DNA of 64,000 bases from Oikopleura dioica. Taxonomy: Eukaryota; Chordata; Appendicularia; Copelata; Oikopleuridae. The translations under genes and the position numbers were made by a program. Numbering within the stretch: the stretch's first letter is position 1; each line of letters begins with the position of its first letter. Below, piece by piece: positions 22,418 to 32,528 of the stretch. The DNA lies in the NCBI GenBank assembly GCA_907165135.1, contig OU015567.1, forward strand, positions 2,609,001 through 2,673,000. Reading direction: 5' to 3'. Under the pieces are notes generated by a model. The model was given only the letters and a program-made list of their open reading frames with translations, was not told the DNA's origin and made no database searches.

Positions 22418-24111
22418 TCACAAGTCGGAGTCTTCAGAACTCGCCTCTGAAGAGCTACTTTCTTCTTTCCGTTTCTTTGATTTCTTCTTGCTCTTCGTTT
22501 TGTCTTCAAGAAGTTTCAGGACGAGATTCTCTAACCGGTCAATTTTATCTTCAAGTGCTTTTTCTCTGTCACTTTTTTCTTCTTTTGCTTGTGAAGCGAG
22601 TTCCGGTGTTTTCGGTTTCGTTGGAGATTCTTGCGCAGGTATCGGTTTATTTGCGTTTTTCTGTGCAGTTGGTTTTGTGATCGGAGTCAGAGGAGGAAAA
22701 TCGTCGCGGAGAAGAGTGAAATCATCGGGATATGCCTCAATTATGTCTGAAAGACTTATAAATTGATAAAATGCTTTCAGGAAAAACCTGAATAGAGATC
22801 GCTGTCTCCCATCTCTGTCATCGCCGCTTCGATTATTGGAACTTTTGGGGATTCTTCTATTTTCTTTGCCTCCTTTGCTTTTGGCTCAGAAGACTCAGAC
22901 GATTTGTTCATCAGTGCCATCCACTCTTTCTTGGTCAACTTCGGCTCATCCTCCTCTTCATCTTTTTCTCCAGCAGCTGGTAGGGCTGGGACGATCTCGG
23001 TCATACCGATTTCGAGTGTCGGGTCATTTTCAGGAGTCGGGTCGAAATTTTCCAATTCAAGGTTTTTCATCAGTCGGACCATCTTATTGAGCATCCGAGC
23101 GTACGCTCGATTCGTCGTTGTTTTCTTATTCCCCCCTAAAAGAACATTTGGGAAGATCAGTTGAAGAAACTTACCAATAGCGCCCTCAGTGATGAAAACC
23201 GGGATTTTCTTTCGAAATCCTTTGTGTTTGACGACGGTTTGAAAGACCAGAGTGCCGTGCAAATAAAACATTGGATTATGACTTCCACCGGATCGTTGAA
23301 AATCGTCAATATCGAATCCAACAAGTTTGCCGAGGAAATCATTCGTATTTTGCCTAAAATTAATTTGCGAAAATCGGAATATTTGTCGGTAATCATGAAT
23401 ACCTACGGTACTGAAAAATTTTGAAAGAGTCTCTAAATACGGCGCAAGAGAGTCGCCGTCGCGTTAGCGCGTTTCTTCGCTTCCAGAAGGTTCCAATCGA
23501 CAGAATTTTCGCTAGATACACCCGGCCGCCTTCGCGTAACAACTCTGGTGCGCCATATCTAGCGACTTTTCCGCACTTTTTCTTACTGTAGGTACTCACG
23601 CTTAGGCGGTCACTCCCTCGATTTCTCTCGTTTTGGCCTTACCGAAGAAGGTTGAAGCAGGATTTCGCGTCAGTATCAGGTAGAAAAATTGGCCTCATTC
23701 GATTCGAAGGGACAGTTTTCATCAAGTAATGCGTGCTTTCGCTAATATCCGGAGAATCGTGGGTGTAATTCGCTTGGAGAAACAGGTTATAAACAATCTC
23801 AAAAGTGATGTCGCGACTTTTTCCATTGCTTCCTGCTTGGTGTCGGAAAATGCATCCTCGATGACGTTCAACTTTACGATCTTGCATCGAACTCGGAAGA
23901 AACCCTCGCAAAGCTCTTCTGCGAAATATTTCGCCTCTGCTCCTTGTTGATTCAAAAGATCTCTCAGTTCTTCGAGCGGCTTATCAAAATGAGTTATTTC
24001 TTGCTTTTCTTCTTGTCTTCTCACAACCGGTTGGATTTTAGGATGAGCATTGAACATTGACGCTCCATTTCTGGGGCGGAGAAAATTTACTAAAGCAAGT
24101 CTCTGGTCCAT
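22418..24111 (-). CDS. dsRBD-like protein with charged coiled-coil tail, unknown
   Basis: Five exons, 23795-24111, 23643-23741, 23175-23410, 22788-23135 and 22418-22746, give 442 aa with every intron GT-AG and in phase. Two segments resemble degenerate double-stranded-RNA-binding domains: FFRVRCKIV followed by DTKQEAMEKVATSLL, and VVKHKGFRKKIPVFI followed by GGNKKTTTNRAYARML, the latter echoing the family's Gly-x-Lys-Lys and Ala-rich helix. Then come an acidic linker, a Lys/Pro-rich region, a coiled coil (DREKALEDKIDRLENLVLKL) and a Lys/Ser-rich end. A role in RNA binding in the nucleus is an inference. No catalytic domain is visible. AATAAA on this strand is at 22403-22408. Confidence 0.6.
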
Positions 24112-25108
24112 TTGAGGAGAGATAACTACTGAGGCAGACAGGAGAAGCGGAGGAAATCTAATGTTTGAATATGACGCCTTAGATTAATGGATTTGCAAAC
24201 GCAAACGAATCTTAATAACTGGGCAGTTTGAGCAACAAAACTTACGCAGAATAAAAGATGATGGGAATATAAGCCCACTTCTTGGTGTTTTACTTTTAAA
24301 TTCGTGTTAGGGGAGATTCATTTTAGAACTCTTCTTTCTTATACAGATCATAATAGATTCAACTGTTGTGACGGCTATTTATTAAAGTCAGGAAAGCTCA
24401 GAGCCACGTGTATGGGTATAAACGAAACGTGAAAAATGGTATAAACGATGTTCGACAAATCTGAAATTTATTATGATTACAAAACTCAAAGGAAGAATTA
24501 TCGAATTAGAATATTGTGGATGGTCAGAGTCCACGATGCAATTTTCAATTTCATGTTTGACGGAAATGCCGTAGTCATTCTCCAAAAGATCAGAAATGGC
24601 GATCAAGATTACACCATTCCGTACGGTCAATAGAAAATTGACTGATGATCAATAATTTGTTTTTCTCCATCTTTTTTGATAAAAGATGGCATTTTAATGC
24701 CGCTTTTACCAAGTGGGTACTAAGGGGTACAAGCTGGCATCGCTACAATATTATTATTAATAATTTATTAAGCCCTTTCAAAATTGACATCTTCTTCACG
24801 GTTGGTCCTTCGTTCAAGTTTTTAGATGTTTGCGTAATAAAATTGAGTAAATTATGGTTCGCGGATGTTTAAACCAATAACGCCAGCATATGCCATTGAC
24901 CCAACAGCAGTGGGTCACAAGCTACACTTGTTTCGAAGCCTCCTTGAATAATTTTAACTGAAAACAGTCTATTTTTACGCATTGCCGTGCCGTTCCTGCC
25001 TAAAAATCTCGCCTTTTACAATAAAAATTTTTCAGAAAAATTTTCATTCTAAGGTCTTATTTCGGGTCTATTCAGAACGTTTTATTTCGGCAAAGCAACG
25101 AAACGATA
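24112..25108. promoter_or_regulatory. divergent intergenic region
   Basis: This kilobase separates a minus-strand gene starting at 24111 from a plus-strand gene starting at 25109, so it probably contains both promoters. Two overlapping short ORFs on opposite strands (24388-24633) have no family look. No repeat ends were found. Confidence 0.35.
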
Positions 25109-28100
25109 ATGAAGTCAATCATATGTGGCGAGAAAATTCAGCAGCTCATGGTGCTAATTGTAATATTTGGTTTTGTTTTGTTTTTGAAGACGGAAAACCG
25201 CGAGGAAACCGCGCCACCAAACGCGCGCGCCGCGCCACCACCGAAAGAAGCTAAAAGCATAAACGAAACCACGAGTAAGCTTTATTTTTCTCCACTCAGA
25301 AGACAATAATCAGAAAACGTGTTGCCTAATTGAGAAACAAGAAAGAACCAAAATGAGAGAGAGAAAAGTAATCGACGTGAAAATACCTCCGCGAAATAAG
25401 AAAAAGGACAGTAGAATGCTTGTAGATTCCTCTTCATCTTTCGTAAGTTTTATCAGAGACAAATTGAAATAATGGTTTCTTCATCTTTAACACTATCGAA
25501 AATACATCAAATACTAATCTTTTACTCTTAAATTAAGGCAGAGCATACATACCGTACTTACTCGCATAATGCTACAACCTACTCACGCGACCCAATTTTC
25601 GAGGAAAACTCCTTCCTTCAGCGCTCGATATCCCAACCTTCTGGTGCTCCTCCTCCTGCAGCAGCCTACTACATCAACGCGAATTCTGTCACAATCGCTG
25701 CTCCAGTGCCACGAAACGATTCCTACCCAGGGAACTTACCCGACTCTGGGAACCTACTAAACGCGACTAAGCTGTTTCGCCCTTCCGGTAACGTACCTTT
25801 CGATTTAATCCCCTTTCAAAGCCTAACTAAAAACTCCAACCTTCGACCTTCCAACCTCTCTGATGCAACCAACAACAAACTGACAGCGCAATTTTTAGGG
25901 CAGTTCAACTCTCAGCTCCACTTTTCCACTGACGAGCCCGTTTACCAAAACATATCAAAACGTGCGGACAGTTATGGTTACGCAATGATTCATTGCTATT
26001 TAACATAACGAATCTGCGCATATAACATAGATTTTTCTAAAAACATTATTTTCTAACTACAAGAAGAATGTTGCTTACCAAAAATAAAGAACTCCATCTT
26101 CATATGAAATCTTCTACGACGGCCCTCTGAAACAATTCGACTCTTCCGGGAGACGACAAAGTTCAAAACCCAAAAGCTCAAAAACTCAAGCTTCAAGTAA
26201 GTCAACGAGAAGATCCACCAGCGAGCAGAAGATTCCCCCAAAAACGCTTCAAAAACCGAAACGGGTCTCGTCCATCAGTTCATCAACTGTATCTTCTGCT
26301 TCGAACTCGACCGCGAGCAACAGCTCAACTGTGAGCGCGAAGGATTTGTTTGACATGAACGATGTGTTGCGGAATACACTCGATGCGCTCTCTCGATCGA
26401 CATCTAGCGGCGAGGATCGATGGGAACGAATAAGAAGTCAGGAGGAATCAAACGAAATAAAAAGAAAAGAGCAGAAAATTTCCGCCGCTGCTGGGCCAAT
26501 CAAAAAGGATGAAAAGAAAAAGTCAAAGAAGGTGAAAGAATCAGAAAACAGAGTTATCGAAATTTCTGGTTCCGATAAATCCGCGTCTGAAAAATCACGC
26601 TCAAAGAAAAGTCAAAAGTCGAAGTCGAAAGATTCAAGCTCCAAATCAGCCAAAACTACTCAAGCCACTGGTGAAAAGGCCATCAAACCAAAGCAAGAGC
26701 TAAAGCCAACCAGAACAATCACAGTTGCGCAACCACCGGCAAAGCCGCAACCGCTTAGCCGGAAACCCGTAAATAACAGCTTAGACAGTCTTTCGACTAT
26801 ACCCAGCTCCTATCAAGTCCCTCCGTCATCGCATGAACCAGAACCAGTCCAAGCTCTAAAAGTTGTAGCCAAGCCTAAATTGAATGCTACACAATTAGCT
26901 CAAAGAAAAGATGCAGGTAAATAATTCAATAGCAATGAACATTTCATTCTTGATCCTTTTCAGATGAGCGAGCGTTTATGGCGAAACTGCAAGCGCGAAA
27001 AAACGCCACCGAACCTGGAAACACTGACGCCGTCAATTTCAAGCCCCGAACAGAAATCGAGCACGCCGCTGTCCTCGAAGTAGCAGGAAAGCTCAAGCCG
27101 AAACCACGCGCTACCAGCGTCCCGCGAAAAATCGAAGTAGCTCCGGTCAAACCGAAGCAAGCAAAACCTGAAGTCATCAAATCAACGCCAGTTGCGCCAG
27201 TAAAAAGCGAAAACGTCGTCTATCAAAATCCTGAAAATCCATTTGGGACGAAGGAAGTCTATGTGCCGCCAAAGTGCTCTGTTACAGCAATGGCAAAGAT
27301 ATTCGGTGCAAACGTCGGACTTGAGGATCAATCGGCGCCGGAGAGGTCCAAATCTGAGGCGACACCGATTTCCGACCAAGGAATGGCTTTTAAGCTCATA
27401 ACCAAAATTATGAAGAATAGCGCTTATATAAATAAGATAAAACAAAATTCTAGTAGAAAAGCTTTGAAAGCAAAATCTGCTCCTGCAAAAGTCTCCCCTC
27501 CTGATTTGACAAAAAATCTCATTGGAATCAAAAACAGCGGAAATACATGCTACATCTCTGTCGCTCTCCAATGCCTTTATCAAATAGAACCTCTTCGAGA
27601 ATTTCTTCTTTCGGGCGAGTACAAAAAACATCTGAACGAAACTTCTCCCGCTGATGGAGAAATTGCGGAACTGACGGCAGAAATCTTCGGAAAGATGAAA
27701 AATTTGGAAAAGAACATCTCGGTGGAAGATTTGAAAGAAGCAGTTGCTGAGTTTTCGGGAATGTTTGAGGACGATGAGCAGGAAGACGCGGAAGAGTTTC
27801 TGTTGACCCTCATTGGTAAGATATCTTTCATCAATTATCTTTAGTTTAATGAATTTTAGACGGACTTCACCTCGATTTGGAGAAATCAACCGGCTTTACC
27901 GAGTCAGAAAATTCTCCAAAAACATCAGAAGAAGCGTGGAATCAATACATTTCTGAAGAAAACTCGTTCCTTACATCTCTTTTTGTCGGTCAGGCGGAAT
28001 CAACGCTCACTTGTCTTTCTTGTCAAGAGTCAACGAAGGTGAGAAATCAATCCTTAAGCAGAAACATTAAGCCGTTTAGAATTGGGAGTCATTTTGGAAT

Positions 28101-28584
28101 ATCTCGCTCCCGATTTCTGGAAGCAGCTCGATTGAAGAATGCATCGAGGAGTTTCAAAAGAGCGAGACGCTTTCTGACGAAGACCAGCCTTTCTGCGACG
28201 CTTGCCAGAAAAAATGCGATATGACCAAGACCCTCAGGTTTGCAATCATTTTTCCTTCACACCGTGAAGTTCACGGTAATAATGATATTTTTAAGAATTT
28301 CGAGAATACCGAAAGTTCTTCTTTTGCACCTCAAGCGATTTTCGTCCAAATCGAAAGACAGCTCCTTGATAAAATTCCCTGTTTCGTCCCCTCTCCTCCT
28401 TGACTCCTCAAAATTCCAACTCTCCTCCGTCATCAATCACGAGGGCAAATCTACCTCCAGTGGCCACTACGTCGCCTCAGTCAAAGACAATGGAAGTTGG
28501 TTCTCAATTTCGGACGAGAAGGTTTCAGCTCTAGAATCGGTCCTGTCGGAAAAGGCTTATGTTCTGTTTTATACCACTTGTTGA
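25109..28584 (+). CDS. ubiquitin-specific protease with N-terminal membrane segment
   Basis: The catalytic half is a USP. Cys box: GIKNSGNTCYISVALQC. Zinc-ribbon pairs: CLSCQ and CDACQ. His box: TSSGHYVASVKDNGSW, ending AYVLFYTTC. It would remove ubiquitin from proteins; USP2/8/21-type enzymes look closest. The N-terminal half starts MKSIICGEKIQQLMVLIVIF with one hydrophobic segment, then a Pro/Ser/Lys-rich disordered stretch of several hundred residues. Clear exons include 25538-25787, about 26091-26914, about 26964-27814, 27860-28037, about 28079-28234 and about 28298-28584. One intron (25987-26090) fits as GA-AG; the join near 25262-25313 is unresolved. If the first exons belonged to another gene, the USP would still stand. 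Confidence 0.8.
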
Positions 28585-28657
28585 AAAACTGATAGAGATA
28601 TTTTGTAAATTAAGAGCTTTTAATACATAAATTTTTCATAAAAGAGAGAAACAAGCA

Positions 28658-29778
28658 TCACTCGCATGGAGCAGTTAAATCAGAGTTGACACAGACTGTT
28701 GAAGCCCTGAAATATCATTTCGGCACGATTAGCTGAGAAACGAACCTTAAAACTTACGTTTGCGTCTTTGAAGTCGTCATCTGGACACTCCATCTTCCAC
28801 TTTCGCCTTCCGGAAGACAATACTGGACATGATAAGCCTCCGGTTCTTCCAAACAAAACGGCATTTCTGAGCCATCCACATTTTCGTTTGCTTTCCAGCC
28901 ACTTTTAAAATTGCTCCAAAACGGAATCCAGCTTTGATTGGGCTCGTGCAAATTGACGATCACAAAGCTTTCCCCGAGAAAATCCGAGTCGAAGAGATGA
29001 TGCTCAAGAATAAAACTCTTGTTCAATTGAAGATGTTCGCAGAAATCGGGCTTTCCATGGAACATTACAAGTCTTCCATCGTTGTCAAAGAGGGTATTCT
29101 CGCAGAAGAAGTTTGCAGACATTTGATCTTCCTCGCCTTTCGAGAAAAGAAACGAACTTACTGGTTTAGATAAGCACAAGTCGCCAGTCACAAAGCCAAG
29201 AACATTCAGTTCTTCTTCAACGAATCGTTTTATTTCGTCGAATTTGTCTAGCGCTGCATTTTCATAAATAGCTAAAAAGCAATCAAATCAAAGAATATGG
29301 ACTCCCTGAAAACCTGGACCAACGTATTCTCCATTCTTCGTGACATTCCCAGTCGTCCAGAAGCATTTAACTGAGAACGCTTCTGCTGGCAATTTTCTCG
29401 ATTTTAACCCAACTTCGAAAGGAGCGTCTAATTTCAGATGTTAATAAAGTTTTATTCAATGATGAAATCACCTGCAATAGTCCCGTTAATTTCGGTGCAC
29501 AGCCTGTCCGCTATGGAGAAGAATTCCGGTTTGTAGGAGATGACGGTCTTAATTTTCTGCATGGTAAAGAGTTCTTTGCTTCAAATTTTTACCTGACACA
29601 CTTTTTGACTCTCAATGAATCTAATAATTGCTTTCTCTTTCGAAAAGTCTTCAAGATCGTCGCTGATAATTTTCAATTGCTCATCATGGGTCTCTATCGG
29701 TTTTAGCATGCCTATGAAATAGAGGCAAAGCGAGGAAGATAGTAAAATAGCGAGAGCGGAAAATTGTAAAATCTTCAT
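28658..29778 (-). CDS. secreted or type II C-type-lectin-like protein
   Basis: The start MKILQFSALAILLSSSLCLYF is a signal peptide or anchor, followed by a short helical stretch and several exons. Cys-containing blocks include CTEINGT, VKCFWTTGN and GDLCLSKP. The last third resembles a C-type lectin fold: ESFVIVNLHEPNQSWIPFW, MPFCLEE and EGESGRWSVQ. Reading through the donor at about 28756 to an acceptor near 28695 adds a last exon with two Cys and a stop at 28658; otherwise the stop is at 28754. The calcium-binding EPN/QPD and WND motifs are not clear, so sugar binding is not implied. It is convergent with the USP gene. Confidence 0.45.
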
Positions 29779-29987
29779 TTTTTTTTTCTATCCGTGAGGA
29801 AAGTACCTCCGAAAATCTTATTTTCGAAAAGAATGTCTTTTCGAGCGGAAAAAAGGCTTTCAATTCAAGCTGAATAAGAATAATTGATGAATAGTTCTCT
29901 TTCTCAGTCAATTTTGAATAATTTCGATAAGACTGATGAAACTGTTTCTTTGAGAATGAAGTTCATTATGAACCTTTATTGCACATT

Positions 29988-31095
29988 TTAATGTCTACAG
30001 TTGTCGGAAATAAATTTCATTGACAGATTCCACAGTTCATCTTGAGCTTCGTTGATGTTCTTCGAACCTTTGATTTTGACTTGAGCTTGGGCGCATTCTT
30101 TGTAGTAATGCCAGGATTCCGCGTCTGGAGAGCAGATACAGTACATCGAAGTTTGAGCACCTGAGAAGATGTAATTCTTTAGCAGATTAAACTTAATAAC
30201 AAACCTTGATCAGAAGATTTTATCAACAGAGGGAAAAGCCATTTACAAAACCTAGAGCTCATCAACCAACCAAACCAGGTATCCGTCGCTCCATCAGTCT
30301 CAATGATCTTGTCCGCAAAACTCGAATTCACCACGCCAGGATGAACGGACATGAATTTGATGGAAGGATGTCTCTTTGCCATTTCGCGCATGTGCAAAAT
30401 ATTTGCCAATTTAGACTCGCAATACGCTTGCATTCCGATTTTGTGAATACTCGTTCCCAAGGTCGCCGTTAGTTCTTCAGGAGAAGAATAAGTTTTCCAG
30501 AATTTTCCGTCCCCAGTTGCACCCATGTGTGCCATGCTCGAAAGAGCTACGACCCGAGCTGGATCATCCTCTGTTCCCTTAAAAGTAATTATAGATATTA
30601 ACTACTATTTAAATTTCAAACCTTTAAATTTCCAAGCAACTCATTGAGCAAATAAAAATGGCTGTAGTGATTGACCACTTGAACCGAGTTGATATTGTAC
30701 AGGCATTCCGTCTTGTCGTAATAGTATAGTCCCGCGTTGAGAACAAGAACGTCGATCATTATTTTCCGATCTTTTATGTCTTTGATCGCTCTGGAAACAG
30801 TTTTGGTGTCTGCAAGATCGAGCTGAAACTCGAGAATTTTAGCCCCAGGAGATTTTTGGCGGATTTCTTCGGCTGCAGCTGACATTTTTTCCTGATTTCG
30901 GCAAAGGAGAAGCAAAGAAGCGCCCCTAAAAAGACTTAAAAACGAAAACAAAACAATGTTTCTATACCTTTGAGCACACATGATGGCTGTAGAAAGGCCG
31001 ATTCCGCACGATGCTCCTGTAATTGCTACGAGTTTTCCATCAAGTCGATGTTTTTGCTCTCGATCGAACCATGCTGAGCCTAACCAGAAAACCAT
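29988..31095 (-). CDS. short-chain dehydrogenase, retinol-dehydrogenase-like
   Basis: Four exons with clean introns. The start MVFWLGSAWF gives a short hydrophobic N terminus before the Rossmann fold. Motifs: VAITGASCGIGLSTA (nucleotide-binding TGxxxGIG), LLLCRNQEK, DVLVLNAG (the NAG motif), VVNHYSHF, and the catalytic YCESK with the Ser in VVALSSM. The end SDQGAQTSMYC is typical of RDH11-14-like enzymes. It likely reduces or oxidises a retinoid, steroid or lipid carbonyl with NADP(H), at the ER membrane. The substrate is not readable. AATAAA on the minus strand lies at 29975-29980. Confidence 0.85.
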
Positions 31096-32528
31096 CTTCA
31101 ACCTCTCTAATATAAAAATGTTTGAAGTTCAATTCGCGTTCTCGCTTCGGAAGAGCTAATAAAGAAAACACAAAGAAGAGGAGCTCTGCAAATAACGACA
31201 GTCTGCTAACTTCTCATTCACTACTTTAAAACCAGGGCTCGAAAAAGAGCATCGAAAAGGTCGTTAAAATAAGTTTATTGGTAGATTGAACTCTTCTTCC
31301 TCACTGGGTCTTCCACAAATTCGAAAATGATGCATCTTAGATCCTGCAGGAATGAACACAAGCCAAAAACCGAAAATTCTTAGCTATAAAAACTTTCAGT
31401 GAGCAGATTTGTTGTTTTTTTTTGTAATGAATGGCAGCTTCAAATATTGTTATTGTGGAACAGTTCTTTTTTCCAAATAAAGTGGGAGAAAGTTGGTCTT
31501 ACTTTTTGGTACATGTAATAATTGAGAATTCAAGGGGACAATACTGTAACTTTAAACTTGTTTTGAGAAAGAAGCGTTCGAAAAAATCTCGCTGAAGTTT
31601 TGAAGCTTCTTCTTCGAATATCCTATAAAGATGTGAAAGTGTGTGCATTTTAGGATTTAACTTGTTCACTTTTTTATGAATAAATTCGTTACTGTCATTT
31701 CAGGTTACGTGGATTTGTAATTTAATTGTAATAATAATAATCAGTACAATAAAAATAGAATTTATAAATCATGGCAGGTGATCTAGCATGTTACGGGAAT
31801 TTGGAAGGATGGGGGTGGAAAATATTAAGAAGGGAGGAGAATGAACGGATGAGGTGACTGTAAGTATGGTACTGTAGGTATAGTATATCGATAGTGGTTT
31901 TGTTTTGTTACGTAACTCTCTTTTGAACCTTGAGCGAAGCAAAAAAGGGGCAATCTCTCTTTAGGGGAAGGGGAGTTGTGTCTTTTGAAGAAGTTCTATT
32001 TTAATTGCTCTAGAATGATTTATATTTTTAAGCTCGCCAATGATATTCTTCTTTGATCGCCGGAAATAATCACTCGCCCCGAGCCATGATCAACATGCCC
32101 CGGAGGCAAATGTGAATTGGTGAACGCATCAAACGAAGAAAAAAGCGGGTACATGTGATATAGAATAGAAAAGAATACGCGCTTGAGGAAAGTTCTAGTG
32201 CCCAAAACCGCGGATTACCAAAACTGGGGTTGTCGGATATCAGAAATGAGAAGTAAATTTTAATTTTGAACAGGTCTTCTCATTTCTTTTCTTTCATTTT
32301 AATAATTACAGTTCTTTCCAGTTGAAAAAGAGCAGTTTTAGGCAATACAAATATCCCCGACACGTGACTAGCAGACAACTGACTTGATAATTCATTCTTT
32401 ACTTACACACAATAAAAGATATATTTTTTACGCGAGGGAAACTTGAAAAATTGGGAAAAATAGTGACTAGCTCTAGAATAAACATCTAGGTTTTCGGGGA
32501 AGGAAAAATATCGTTCTTTCTTTTTGTT
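31096..32528. other. intergenic / possible long 3' UTR of the G3BP gene
   Basis: About 1.4 kb with no coding region I can support. It follows the G3BP stop on the minus strand and precedes the SDR start on the same strand. A minus-strand AATAAA lies at 31274-31279, so it could be a long 3' UTR plus the SDR promoter. Confidence 0.35.

Noticed and set aside
24388-24633. Overlapping short ORFs on both strands
   Set aside because: Neither has splice signals, a poly(A) signal or recognisable composition; chance ORFs are likely in this AT-rich gap.
31096-32528. Possible long noncoding RNA gene
   Set aside because: No structure or signal beyond scattered AATAAA hexamers; a long 3' UTR or plain intergenic DNA explains it equally well.
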